A DNA stretch of 64,000 nucleotides from Heterohyrax brucei (taxonomy: Eukaryota > Chordata > Mammalia > Hyracoidea > Procaviidae). Below, one piece after another: positions 45,174 through 56,750 of the stretch. Positions within the stretch are counted from its first letter, which is position 1, and each line of letters begins with the position of its first letter. The stretch covers positions 124,240,796 to 124,304,795 of the forward strand of contig CM053142.1 in NCBI GenBank assembly GCA_028571685.1. Reading direction: 5' to 3'. The notes beneath the pieces were generated by a model. That model was given only the letters and a program-made list of their open reading frames with translations. It made no database searches and had not been told where the DNA came from. Made by a program: the position numbers and the translations under genes.

Positions 45174-46430
45174 TCTGACAGTTAAGTGCACGAACATCGG
45201 CAGCACTGTACGGACAACTCAGTAAGGTTTCATAACCTTGGTGTATCAGTGTTTCGAAGCTGTGTTCATGTCAACATGTAGTGGTGAGTGGCATTCATTA
45301 TTGTGTGTTTTTGTGTGCCTGAGCGAGAATGTCAGAGCTTGAATTAGAGCAACAAACAAGCATTAAGTTTCTTGTTAAACTTGGCAAGAATGGAACTGAA
45401 ACCAGGGACACAGTAGTCCAAGTTGACAGGGATAGTGCCATGAAGAAAATGGCAGTGCACAAATAGATTTATATGTTTTTCTGAGGGGAAAGAAGGCATC
45501 ACTGCTGAAGAGAGGTCAAGGTGGCCAGTAATGAGCAGAGCTGGTAGAAACATTGCAAAAATTCATCAAATTGTATGTCAAAATTGTCAGCTGACTGTGA
45601 GAATCATAGCAAAACAAGTAAACATCAGTAGAGAAACAGGAAAATCTTAAGTGAAACTGTTGGTATGAGAAAGGTGTGTGCAGAAATGGTCCTGAAGGGG
45701 CTCACTGATAAACAAAAACAAAGGAGAGTCGAAGTCTGCCAAGACCCTTTGGAGAGGCAGTGTGGTATTTTGGAGTGTGTTATCACGGATGATGAAACAT
45801 GAGTGCAGCAATACACTGAAACAAAGCATCAAAGTGCACAATGGAAGTCAACCACTTCTCCACAACTAGAAGCATTCTCTCAGTCCAAATCAGGAGTCAA
45901 AATGATGGCTAAACTTTTTTGATATTGGAGGGATTGTTCATATGAATTTGTACCAAACTGGACAGTTAACCAAGTTTAGTATTTGAAAGCACTGAAAAGG
46001 CTGCATGAAAAAGTTAAACAAAACCAAACTGAACTTTTTAGCAACAACTCATGCCTCTTGCATCATGATGGTGTACCAGCTGACACAACACTGTCTATGA
46101 GGAAGTTTCTAGCCAGTAACTGCATTGGAACACCCTCCCTACTTACCCAATCTGGCTCCCAGTGACTTTTTTCTTTACCCAAAGATAAAAGAAATATTGA
46201 AAGGAAGATATTTTGATGACGTTCAGGACACCAAGGGTAATATGACAGTGCTGATGGCCATTCCAGAAAAAGAGTTCCAAAATGGCTTTTGAAGGGTGGA
46301 CTAGGTGCTGGCGTTGGTACATCACCTCACAAAGGGAATACTTCAAAGGTGACGATAGTGATATTCAGCAATGAGGTATGTAGCACTTTTTCTAGGATGA
46401 GTTCACGAACTTAATTGGCATACCTCATAC
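45174..46430 (+). mobile_element. Mariner-like DNA transposon, nearly full length, dead
   Basis: About 1.26 kb with inverted ends: ctgacagttaagtgcacgaa at the left and ttcacgaacttaattggcat at the right. The transposase remnant starts at ATG 45329 with MSELELEQQTSIKFLVKLGK (helix-turn-helix region). The catalytic landmarks are VITDDET (first Asp), LLHHDGVPADT (second Asp) and YLPNLAPSDFFLYPK (third Asp) in differing frames, the pattern of DD34D mariners. It is broken by several stops and frameshifts. It interrupts the old L1 3' UTR, so it is younger than that L1. Two related pieces are at 52440-52910 and 63855-64000. Confidence 0.9.
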
Positions 46431-46512
46431 TTATCTACCTATAGATCCCTTCATAAATTGTTTTGTTATTCCTTTTGTTGCAGAATTGTGTATGTCCATA
46501 GTACTTCTCATT

Positions 46513-46672
46513 AAAAAAAAAAAACCTTGTCATCAAGTCATTGCAAAGTCACAGCAACCCTGTAGAACACAATAAAACTGCCTCATAGGGTTTCTAAGAA
46601 ACAGCTAGTGGATTCAAACTACTGATCTTTTGGTTGCTAGCAGAGCTCTTAACAGCTTTGCCACCAGGACTC
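46513..46672 (-). repeat. AfroSINE, antisense
   Basis: Complete reverse-complement copy following a short A run (cttgtcatcaagtcattgca to gctttgccaccaggactcc). Confidence 0.9.
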
Positions 46673-46788
46673 CATAGTTGCCTTTTATTATTGAGCTCAT
46701 CTTTGTGCCTTCCCTTGCGTTGGTCATACTGCACTCACTTTCCCTTTGTTGTATGTTGCCTTTCCCTTCATCAAAATTTGCCAGGTCT

Positions 46789-47039
46789 TGGCGATGCAGA
46801 GTGACCATATATTGGATGCACTTTATGGTTCTGTACATCTGTAGGATATCATCCTGCTGACCTCTGGCTGGAGGAAGGAGAGTAGGTGGAGAGGCGGGGA
46901 AAGGAGACTGTTGGGAGGATGAGACATGTATGGAGCAGAGAGGAATAGTGTGCTGTCACCGGACAGGGAGAGCAGTGGAAGCTGCATATAGGTGGGCATG
47001 TAAATTTATACAGGAATGTACATTTTCACTCAGTCATAT

Positions 47040-47064
<25 letters not shown>
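46789..47064 (+). mobile_element. 5'-truncated young L1 insertion with (AAAT)n tail
   Basis: Last 250 bp of the L1-A-type 3' UTR (cagagtgaccatatattgg to cactcagtcatattaaat), ending in a run of aaat units. It is flanked by an approximate duplication (aatttgccaggtct at 46775-46788, aatttagcaggtct at 47065-47078). Little diverged, hence young. Confidence 0.93.
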
Positions 47065-47070
<6 letters not shown>

Positions 47071-47164
47071 GCAGGTCTGCTATCTAGCTAGGCATTTTGA
47101 CCCCCTCACACTAACTATCAAAGAACATTTCTTCCTATGCATAAGCCTTTTCTTGACTTTTTAT

Positions 47165-47410
47165 AAACTTAGACATGTTGTCAGGAAGGATCATTCCCTC
47201 GCAAAGGACATGGTGCTTAGTAGAGTGGAGGGTCAGCGAAAAAGAGGAAAACCCTCAATAAGATGGGTTGACTCAGTGTCTGCAACAATGGGCTTAAACA
47301 TAAAAATGATTGCTGACGTGGCACAAGACCAGACATTGTTTTGTTCTGTTGTGCATATGCTTAGGGTTGCTATGAGTTGTAACCAATTTGATGGCACCTA
47401 ACGACAAAAA
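47165..47410 (+). mobile_element. RTE-clade LINE 3' end, sense
   Basis: Short RTE remnant: gacatgttgtcaggaaggat, agagtggagggtcagcgaaa, atgggcttaaacataaaaat, ending caatttgatggcacctaacg. It is inserted in the old antisense L1. Confidence 0.88.
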
Positions 47411-47927
47411 TAATATTTGACCTTTTGTGATTAACTGATTTCTGCCAGAATAATGTCCTCTAAACTCACCTATGTTGTGAGATGTTGCACCAGTTTATCA
47501 TTTTTCATTACGTAGTATTCCAATGTGCACATGCCATAGTTTGCATACCCATTCATCTGTTGATGGGCACATAGGTTGTTTCCATTTTTTTATTATTGAG
47601 AATAATGCTGCAGTGAACATGGGTGTGCATGTGTCTGTCTGTGTCACAGCTCTTGTTTCTCTAGGATGTCTACCTAGGAGTGGGATTGCTGGATTGTATG
47701 GTATTTCTATTTCTAGCTTTTTAAGGAAGTGCCACACCATTTTCTGTATGGATTATTGTATTTTCCATTACTACCAGCAGTGTGTAAGAGTGTCGGTCCC
47801 CCAAGCTTGATAGCATTTATTTTCTGTTTTTTTGCTTTGTTTTGTTTTTTTAAATCAATGCCATTATTGCTGGGGTGAGATGTTATCTCATAGTAGTTTT
47901 GATTTGTATCTCTGTAATGGCTAATGA

Positions 47928-48136
47928 AGAAGTTCTGGTTGTTGAAGTGCTCAGCTGCTAACCGAAAGGTTAACAGGTGGAGTCCACCAGCCCCTGTGCA
48001 GGGGAAAAAGACATGGCAATCTGCTTCCCTGAAGATTACAGCCTTGGAAACCCTGTGGGGCAGTTCTATTCTGCCCTACAAGGTTATTGTGAGTCAGAAT
48101 ACATTCAGCAGCAGCAGATATGTTTTTGTTTGTTTG
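47928..48136 (+). repeat. AfroSINE, long form
   Basis: Complete long-form copy (gtgctcagctgctaaccgaa, gcaatctgcttccctgaaga, gttattgtgagtcagaatac), with a T/G-rich end. Confidence 0.9.
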
Positions 48137-48477
48137 TGTGAATATTGATTATGAACGTCTCTTTGTGTGTTTTTGCCACTCGCTGTCTTCTTTGGTGAAG
48201 TGTCTGTTCATGGCCTTTGTCCGTTTTTCAAATGGATTGTGTTTTCGTTGTTTGGATGTTGAAATTTTATATACATTTTAGAGATTAGACCCTTGTCAAA
48301 TATGTCATAAGCCCCCAATTTTTTCCTAGTCTGCAGGCTTTCTTTTTATTCTTTTGACAGTCTTTTGACAAGCGTAAGTATTTAATTTTTAAAAGATTCC
48401 ATTAACTAATTTTATCATCCGCTGTTTTTGTGGTTTTATTTACACCATGTATTTATGCCATATATCATTACTAAAGC

Positions 48478-48632
48478 CATCATTGTCCACTGTCTAGTCG
48501 ATTCTAATAGCAACCCCATAGAATGGAGTAGAACTTCCTTATCGAGTTTCCAGGGAGTGCCTGGTGGATTCGAACTGCTCATTTTTTGGTTAGCAGCTAT
48601 AGCTCTTAATCAGTATGCCACCAGGAATTCTA
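48478..48632 (-). repeat. AfroSINE, antisense
   Basis: Complete reverse-complement copy (cactgtctagtcgattctaa to agtatgccaccaggaattct). It ends 16 bp before a sense copy. Confidence 0.9.
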
Positions 48633-48648
48633 CCACATGTTAGGGCCT

Positions 48649-48806
48649 CAAGAAACCTTGGAGGCGTGGTGGTTAACTGCTAAGGATGCTAACTGAAAAG
48701 TCTGCAGTTCAGGTCTACCAGGTGCTCCTTGGAAACTCTATGAGGCAATTTTACTCTGTCCTGTAGAGTTGCTATTAGTCAGAATCAACTCGACATCAGT
48801 GGATAT
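48649..48806 (+). repeat. AfroSINE
   Basis: Complete short-form sense copy (cttggaggcgtggtggttaa, gttgctattagtcagaatc). It is head-to-head with 48478-48632. Confidence 0.9.
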
Positions 48807-49094
48807 TAAGGCTTCCAGCATTGACCCTGTTTTTCGTTCTGTTATCTTTACAGTTTTAAGTTTTACATTTAGGTCTTTGACACATTTTACATAGCTTTGT
48901 GTGAAGTATGAGGTATTGGCCTTGCTCCGTTACTCCTCAAACTGATACTGAGTTTTGCCAGCATCATTTGTTAAGGAGACTTGCTCTTCCCTTTGTCGAA
49001 GATTAGCTGTCTGTATGTGGATAGACTTACTTATGGGTTCTCAAGTCTGTTCCACTGATCTGTATGTCTGTTATACCAGTACCAGGATGTTTTT

Positions 49095-52000
49095 GTTTGT
49101 TTGCTTTTCATATTTTATTGCGCTGTTTGTGACTTTTTATAGCCAAGCCAAGTCAATTTTCCATGTAAAACCCCACAGCCTCACTGCTATGTAGCTCTAG
49201 CTGCTCTTCCCACACTGTGACAAGACATGCCCACTTTGCACCCTACACTTCCCATAACTATTCCACCAACTTCTGTCCCCCTTCACCGTCTTATCTCACC
49301 TTTGGACACGAGCAGCTCAGACAGCCTGGTAATGTGTATTTAAGCCAAGAAACACATTCTTCACTAGATCACTGTATGTCTTATAGTCCAGTGCAGTTTT
49401 TGTCTGAAGAGTTAACTTCTGTACTCATTTCAGCTCTGGGCTAACAGAGTTCAAGGACTACAGTCTCAGGAGACCCTTCAGTCTGATGGACTATTACACT
49501 ATGTCAGGGACTTTATGTTGATTTCCCTCTTAGGGCAGTCATTGGTGGTGGCTGGGTGCCATCTAGCTCTGGTCGCATGCTGATGTAGTGTCAGATCATA
49601 GGACGCCTTCTGTAACCTGGGCTCATATTTTCTTCATGTTTTTGATGTCCTTCATTCTGCTCTGCTCCAGGAGGATTGGGACCAACTGATGCTACTTAGA
49701 TGTCTGCTTGCTAGCTTTTAAGACACCAGATGCCACTCACCAAATTGGTATGCGGAACAGTTTCATTTAAAAAAAGAAAAAAATTAGTTATACCAATTAA
49801 CCTAGGTATCCCCTGAAACCCTAGTCCCCAGACCCCTGTCCCTGCTGCTCTTCCTTCCCAACTTTTGGTCTGGTCCAGTTGTGCTAACTTCCCTTCTACT
49901 GTGTTCTGTCACTACCTTTACCTAACCTATTTCTTTTTACTGTCTAACCTGTGAATACCCCTCTCTCTCACTCTGCCCTTGTAACTATCAACAATTATTT
50001 TCTTCTGTCCTTAAACCTTTTCTTAAGTCCTTGTAATAGTAGCCTTGTACAGTATTGCCTTTTGTAGCTGATGAATCTCAGTCACCATAATGTCTTCCAC
50101 ATTATATTTCATAAAATCATTGGTTTTTTTTTAATCATTGCATAGTATTCCATTGTGTGGATATACTGTAGTTTATCCATTCATTTGTTGATGGGTACTA
50201 GGTTGATTCTGTCTTTTTAGTATTGTGGACAGTGATGCAGTAAATACTGGTATGCCTGTGTCTGCTCATGTGATAGCCAGTATTTCTCTAGGATATATTC
50301 TAAGAAGTGGGATTGCTCATCATGTGGCATTTGTATTTCAGTGTCTTACAGTCCAGTGCAGTTTTTGTCTGAAGAGTTAACTTCAGGGCCACAGCCTCAA
50401 GAGACCCTTCCGACCCTTTTTAAGAAAGCACCAAATCCATTTCCAAAGTGGTCATACCATTTTACATTCCCATCAGCAAAAAAGTTCTAGTCTTTCCACA
50501 AGTTCTCCAGCATTTATTATTTTGAGTTTTTTAAATTAATGCCAGTCTTATTGGGGTGATATAGGATCTCATGGTAGCTTTGATTTTGATTTCTGTGATG
50601 GCTAGTGATCATGAGCATTGCCTCATGTATTTGTTATCTGCCTGGATGTCTTCTTTGGTGAAGCAGCTGGTACCCTTTGTCCATTTTTTAATTGGGTTAT
50701 TTGCCTTTTTCTTGTGGAGGTTTTGCAGTACCTTGTAGATTATAGAGATCAGATGCCAGATGGATTCATGGTAGCCAAAAATGCTTTCTCAGTCTGTAGG
50801 TAGTCTCTTTACTCTTTTGGAGAAGTCTTTGGATGAGAATAAGTGTTTGATTTTTCAAGAGTTCCCAGTTGCCTGTTCTCTCTTCTGATATTTGTGCATT
50901 GTTATTAATGTTTTGTATTGTGTTTATATCATGTATTAGGGCTTCCCAGCATTGTCCCTATTTTTGCTTCCATAATGTTTATTGTTTTAGATTTTATATT
51001 TAGGTGTTTGATCCATTTTGAGTTAGTTGTTGTGCATGGTGTGAGATAAGGGTCTTGTTTCATTTTTTGGCAGATGGATATACAGTTGTGCCAACAGTTT
51101 TAAAGAAACTGTCTTTTCCCCAGATTGTGAACTTTGGAGCTTGATCAAATATCAACTGCTTATAGGTGGCACTGTTATATATGGAGTCTCAATTTTGTTC
51201 AGTTGGTCCATATACCTGTTTTTGTACCAATGCCAGGCTCTTTTGACCCTGTGGCAGTGGAATATGTTCTAAAGTCAGGTAGTGTAAGACCTACCACTTT
51301 GTTCTTCAGTAATGCGTTACTTACTTGTGCCTTCTTGCCTTTCCACATGAAGTTAATAATTTGTTTCTCCATCTCATTAAAAAATGCCATTGGCATTTAT
51401 ATTGGGATTGCATTGTATCTATAGATTGCTTTGTCCAAAATAGACATTTTCATAATGTTAAGTGTTCCTATCTGTGAACAAGATAGTTTTCTCTACTTAT
51501 GTAAGTTGTCTTTTAGTTTCTTGCAGTAGAGTCTTGTCATTTTCTTTGTATATGCTTTTTACTTCACTGGTTAGATTTATCCTTAGATATTTTACCTTTT
51601 CGGGGGGCAGTTGTAAATAGCGTTGATTTGGTGATTTACTCTTTGATGATCTGTTTGTTGGTGAGAAATAATCTGACTAACTTACGTATGTTTATTTTAT
51701 ATCCTGATACTCTGCTAGACTTGTCTATTAGTTCCAGGAGGTTTTCTTGGTTGGTTGGTTGTTCTTTTTCATGAATTCTTCAGGGTGTTCTGTGTATAAG
51801 ATCCTGTCATCTGCAAATAGAGATACTTTGACTTGTTCCTCAACAATTTGGGTGTCCTTTATGTCTTCATCTTGCTTGATTGTTCTGGCTAGAACCTCCA
51901 GGAGAATGTTCAGTGAAAGTGGTGAGGATGGGGATCCTTGTCTTGTTCTTGTTGGGAGGGGAATGCTGTCAGAGTCTCTCTATTTAGGATGATGTTGGCT

Positions 52001-54027
52001 ATTGGCTTTGTATAAATGTCCTATATTATGTTGAGAAATTTCTCTTCTTTTCCCATTTTTCTGAGAGTTTTTAACATGAATGGGTGTTGGACTTAGTCAA
52101 ATGCGTTTCCTGTATCAATTGATAAAATCAAGTGATTTTTTTCCTTTGCTTTATTTATTTATGTGGTTGATTACTTGAATTGTTTTTCTTATGTTGACCA
52201 TCCCTGAATCCCTGGTATGAATCCAATTTGGTCATGGTAAATTATTTTTTTGTTATGTTACTGAGTTCTGTTGGCTAGAATTTTGTTGAGGATGTTTACA
52301 TCTAAGTTCGTGAGAGGTACTGGTGTATAATGTTTCTCATTTGTATTGTCTTTACCTGATTTTAGTATTAGGATTATTCTGGCTTGACAGAATGTGTTTG
52401 TGAGTACTCCGTCCTTTTATATGATCTAGGGTACCTTTAGTAGCCATTCGTGCTGTGCACAAACTAGAGTGTCTAGTCCACCCTTCGAAGCTATTTTGGA
52501 ACTCTTTGGAATAGTCATCAAAACTGTCATTGTATTACTCTTGATGTCCTGAGTGTCATCAAAATTGTGTCCTTTCAGTATTTCCTTTATCTTCAGATAA
52601 AGAAAAAAAGTCATTGGGGACCAGATGAGGTGAGTAGGGAGGTGTTCCAATAGAGTTATTTGTTTACTGGCTAAAAATTGCATCACAGACAACTATACAG
52701 TTAATTGCACGAACATGCTACTGTGCCATCATATGTAATGGCCATTCCACAAAGAGTTTTGAAATTGCTTTGAAGGTGGACTAGGTGCTGACTTCATTCA
52801 TAGTTTCCTAAGGAGAGTGCTCTGAAGGTGACCCTAGTGGTATTCAGCACTGAGATATGTAGCACTTAGAACAATTAAGTTCACAAACTTAATTGTCAGA
52901 CTTACGTATAATTCTTGGCTGACAATTATTTTCCTTTAAGGCTTTGTGCATGTCATTCCATTGCTTTCTTGTCTTTTGCCTTCTTTCCAGCATAGTCTGT
53001 GCCAAGTAGTACATGTTTAGTGTTACTGATTCTCCTTTGTAGGTTATTTTTTATTTATCTCTGGCCACTTTTAAAAGTGTGTCCTTGTCATTAGTTTTTG
53101 CAAGTTTGATTGTAGTATGCCTTGGTGTGTTTCTTTTGGGATCTACCCTTTGTGGAGCTTGATGAGCATCCTGCATAAATAGCTTCTTGTCTTTGATATT
53201 AGGGAAGTTTTCTATCAGTACGTCTTCAACAGTTCTCTCTGTATTCTCCGTTAGCCACCTGTCCCCCAACCCCACCTCATTCTGGTACTCCAGTAACTCA
53301 TAGAGTTTTCTTCTTAGTAATTAGTAATTCTTCATGTCTGTTGATTTTTTTAAATTGATTTATCAGATTTTTCCTCAGCTGTGTTAATGTCACATGCTTT
53401 ATCTTTAGTCTCACTTATTTTGCACTCCGTTGGCTCAGCTCTGCTCCTTTGACTTTCTCTTGAGTTATCTAATTCCAAGATTATTTTTTCTGAGTTTCCT
53501 GCTTGCTGGAAACTACCAATTTTGCCTCCTTTAAGTCTCAGAGAATAACTTGGAGTGGCCTAAGGAGTCCTACCTCCAGCTTAGTTAATGATGTCAGACT
53601 CCAGAGTCTGGTGCAATGTAGAGAAAGGAGGGGCGATCCATGGGAGAAAAGAGAGAGGGCCAGGCTGAAGGAAAGACCCAGACCTGCACTTGCAGTGGAT
53701 CACACACAAAGACAGCTTTTGACTATCCAGTGCTGTTTCCCACCAGCTCAGAATGTGTGACTGGACCCTCCAGGCTACCACTCCCTCTGAGGAAGATGAA
53801 CTGCTTGGCTTACCACGGTGACCACACCTGCTTCAGGTCTATGGAATCCTGTGTACCCTTAGCATTATTCTCCCTTCTCCTTTAATCAGTCCAGTTTCTT
53901 TACTTTCCCTGTGATATTCAGGGTCCTGGCATGTCACATGTACTGGTTTCATTTGCTCTTTGGGGTCTTTGTTGTTAAGAGGGGTCATGAGATGCTTCTG
54001 TTTACTCTACCATCTTGGCCCCACCTC
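49095..54027 (-). mobile_element. Antisense L1 with both termini but missing middle
   Basis: On the minus strand it starts with an L1-type 5' end (gtggggccaagatggtagag, reverse complement of about 54011-54030) and a 5' UTR of about 1.1 kb. It then jumps to the RT part of ORF2 (52440 down) and continues through the ORF2 C-terminus to a second-family 3' UTR, ending at the poly(T) near 49095. The flanks show an approximate duplication (accaggatgttttt at 49081-49094, cccaggctattttt at 54028-54041). ORF1 and the endonuclease part of ORF2 are absent. A scrambled mariner lies at the junction (52440-52910). Confidence 0.82.
52440..52910. mobile_element. Rearranged mariner remnant
   Basis: About 52466-52690 is antisense mariner transposase sequence (ctagtccacccttcgaagct, ctcttgatgtcctgagtgtc, agtaaacaaataac region). 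It is followed by a sense left end (cagttaattgcacgaacatg at about 52700) and then a sense right end (gaaggtggactaggtgctga to acaaacttaattgtcagac). It therefore looks like an internally deleted sense copy abutting an inverted fragment. It lies at the point where the surrounding L1 lacks ORF1 and the endonuclease. Confidence 0.8.
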
Positions 54028-54270
54028 CCAGGCTATTTTTACTACTGTGATTGTACAGAAGGTTCTGATACTGAGAAGTAAGATGCCTTCTACTTTGTTC
54101 TTCTGCAGTAATGCTTTACATATCTGGGGCCTTTCTCCTTTCCATGTGAAGTTGGTGATTCTTTTTCCTTCTCAAAAAATGTTGGAATCTCCCAATTGCT
54201 GCTATATACAAGTTGTGCATGCTAAAGGAATATCCATTTTGAAAGTATTAATTGGGCTGAATTTGTTTTT

Positions 54271-55069
54271 CTGAGGGAAGTGTGTTTGGAAAGGGTTAAA
54301 AAATTTTGGATAATAGTGAGCAGTGGATATATATTTTTGCTTTGTTCTTTTAAAGAATATTGATTAACAGTTATCAAAGTAACTGTGTACACAAAATATA
54401 TAAGTTATATAAACAGATTAGGAAACATAAGTGCCTGTTTCCCAGTTATTTCAGCTATTACCACCTACATTGATTAGTAATCAAAATTATAGTTGCCATA
54501 GGCAGGATGTGAAAGATTTACTGTATCAGAAATAAAGTACTCTGTGCTTGGCTATTTCTTCCCTAAAGTGACTTATTTGGACATCACACATGTTCCAGTA
54601 AAACAGATAAAATTAGTTTTTATTTTTCTTTGATAGTACCACTGAAAAAATATTTTTCTTACAAAGCCAAGCCAAAAACTTTTTCTAAAATACTTTGTAA
54701 TATAAATAATTTATGTTCATAAAATTTAACAGAATTTGTTTTTATACATTCCTGTGGAAACATTTATCAACATTTATATTCCTGTTGTTTGTATTGGTAT
54801 TTCTCTGCCTGTCTATGCTTTACATTACCTGCACAGTATGATGGGATTAATATGTGAAAAAATACACACATGCTGTCAGTTTCTTGTATTCTCAACACCA
54901 CTGCACTCAACCTCAGGCAACTCTTCCCACTGTTGTATACTAGACTCATCATTATCTATAATCGCACTTGCCAAATTTCAAGAATCCTGCTTTCTGGTGA
55001 CCACTTTCTCTATGCCCATTCTCTTGAGCACCCTGCATTAGATGATCAAACCTACTGCATCCTTCAGTG
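54271..55069. other. Intron 4, no recognised element
   Basis: AT-rich intron. The 101-codon frame at 54736 has no recognisable domain and is not called. Confidence 0.5.
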
Positions 55070-55203
55070 AGGCAGCTTCAGACAGTGGCTATAATAATGG
55101 GATCAAACATAGTAACAATTGTGAATATGTCACAGGACTTGGTAGTGTATCACTGAGTCAGTGTGAGTCAGAATCAGTGACTAGACAGCACTTAACAACA
55201 GCT
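55070..55203 (+). mobile_element. RTE-clade LINE 3' tail
   Basis: Short remnant: gacagtggctataataatgg, gtgtgagtcagaatcagtga, ending agacagcacttaacaacag, the RTE terminus. Confidence 0.8.
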
Positions 55204-55312
55204 GTCTTGGTACTGTTTGTGTCATGGTCTGTACCTCCACAGTGCCATCCCCAGTGGTAATTTTGAAGTCTTCTATATTTAAGCAAAATTTAACATAGTA
55301 AGCCATATATAC

Positions 55313-55472
55313 AGAAACACTGGTGGTGTAGTAGTTGAGAGCTACAACTACTAACCAAAAGGCCAGCAGTTCAGATCTGCTAGGCATTCTTCAGAAATTC
55401 TCTGGATCACTTCTACTCTGTCCTGTAGGGTCATGATGAGTTGGAATTGACTTGATGGCGTCTACTTTGTTT
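55313..55472 (+). repeat. AfroSINE
   Basis: Complete short-form copy (cactggtggtgtagtagttg, tgtcctgtagggtcatgatg). Confidence 0.9.
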
Positions 55473-55639
55473 CAAGCCATATGTCCATCTAGAAAGACTT
55501 TCTCCTCACATGGCTTCCAGGACATAATTTTCGTTGTCTGTTTCCTCTTGCTCTCTTGCTCTCTTGCAAAGCCCTCCTCGTTTTCCTGATGTCAGAATGT
55601 CAGTGGTGAGTCCGCTTCGACCTGATGAATAATTTGTTG

Positions 55640-55975
55640 ACAGTTATTGGGATGGTTGCACAACATGACTAGTAAACGGTGCATTTAAACAAGTAATGCT
55701 GGTCTTCTGCTGGTGTGCCACTAGTTCCCTCCCCTGACAGGGAGCAATGCCAGTGGTATCACTGTGCTGATGTTTATACATATTGCTGTAAAAAAAAAAA
55801 TAGCATAGCGTATTTACAGAATACTGCACGAGATGGGGAAGCAGTTGGCAAACAAATAGCAATTGGAGCAGTTATTTGTGTAAAATCTGGTATTGATATC
55901 ACTGAATTGTATGCTTGAAAAGTTGAATTGGTAAAGTAGTAAATTGTATGTATTGTTACAGCAGTAATGATTTTT
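55640..55975 (+). mobile_element. Old L1 3' end split by an unassigned 230-bp insert
   Basis: The L1 3'-terminal phrase gggatggttgcacaacatga (about 55650-55669) is continued only after about 55893 by tcactgaattgtatgcttga and ttggtaaagtagtaaattg. Between them, about 55670-55892, is sequence I cannot assign, which contains an A run at 55789-55799. Confidence 0.55.
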
Positions 55976-55999
55976 TTTTTCCTTAAATCAAGACTGTCT

Positions 56000-56750
56000 C
56001 ATTGCTCACAGTCCTCTCTTTTTCACTGGTATTTTCATCCTGTCCTCTGGCTTTAAATACTTACTGTATGTCTTTTACACTTAATGCCTCCTGTCGACAG
56101 CTCTCTCCTAACTTCAGTTTTAGCCATTCCATACCTTCGTTTCTATATCTAGTAATATTTCAAAATGTAGCATGTATGAAACTCAACTCTTGATCCCTCT
56201 TTTTCCCTTTCTAAAACCTTTACCTTTTCATTCTTCCCCGTCTTAGTAATTGGCACTTTCACCCTTCAAGTTACTGACCAGAAACTGTGGGATCATTCTG
56301 ATTCCTTTATTTCTCACATGTAATCCAGCACAGTGTATCTTCTTAGCTGTTTATTTTCAGTCTATCCACTTAACATCAATTCTGTTGCCACCACTTTAGT
56401 TTGGATTGCAGCAAGTAGCATTGTCTTCCACGCTTAACCCCTGGCTATGTGTTCTGCCAATTAGATTATACCACTCCTCTGCTCAAAAGTTCCTCAGTGA
56501 CTTCCTTTCTTACTCAGAATAAAATAAGAAGTACTTTGGTGGCTCAAAAAAATTCTACATGCTGTTACATGAGTACTTTATGGCCTCATTTTTACCTTGT
56601 TCTCCTTCAGCCACATTGGTGTTAAATGCTGTTTTAAAACTTGCCAGGCACATTTCCATCTCAGGGCCTTTGGATTACTATTTTTTTCTGCCTGTAATGT
56701 TCTTTCTCCTTATATAAATAGATTGTAAAACTCCGTGAAGAAGAGATTTC
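56000..56750 (+). mobile_element. L2 (LINE2) remnant, sense
   Basis: The ancient L2 3' region layout is visible: a ctctgctcaaaagttcctca block, a ttctccttcagccacattgg block and a catctcagggcctttggatt block, followed by a cctgtaatgttctttctcc phrase. It is very diverged, as expected for L2, and predates all L1 and SINE layers here. Confidence 0.75.

Larger units (their letters stand above)
44340..54270 (-). mobile_element. Old antisense L1, host of nested insertions
   Basis: Minus-strand L1 with a 3' UTR at about 44340-47150 (same family as 11347-12440) and ORF2 from about 47420 up to 49094 (ctgttgatgggcacat, tgtcttctttggtgaagtg, taccagtaccagg). ORF2 resumes at 54028-54270 (gctatttttactactgtgat, gccttctactttgttcttct). 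The continuity of ORF2 across 49095-54027 shows a second L1 was inserted. It also hosts a mariner, RTE and L1 tails, and five SINEs. No coding potential remains. Confidence 0.78.

Noticed and set aside
47041-47067. (AAAT)n microsatellite as an independent feature
   Set aside because: It is the poly(A) tail of the L1 insertion at 46789-47064, bordered by its target duplication.
53503-53885. Overlapping frames of 81-85 codons as a small gene
   Set aside because: They lie in an antisense L1 5' UTR, which is GC-richer and therefore open by chance.
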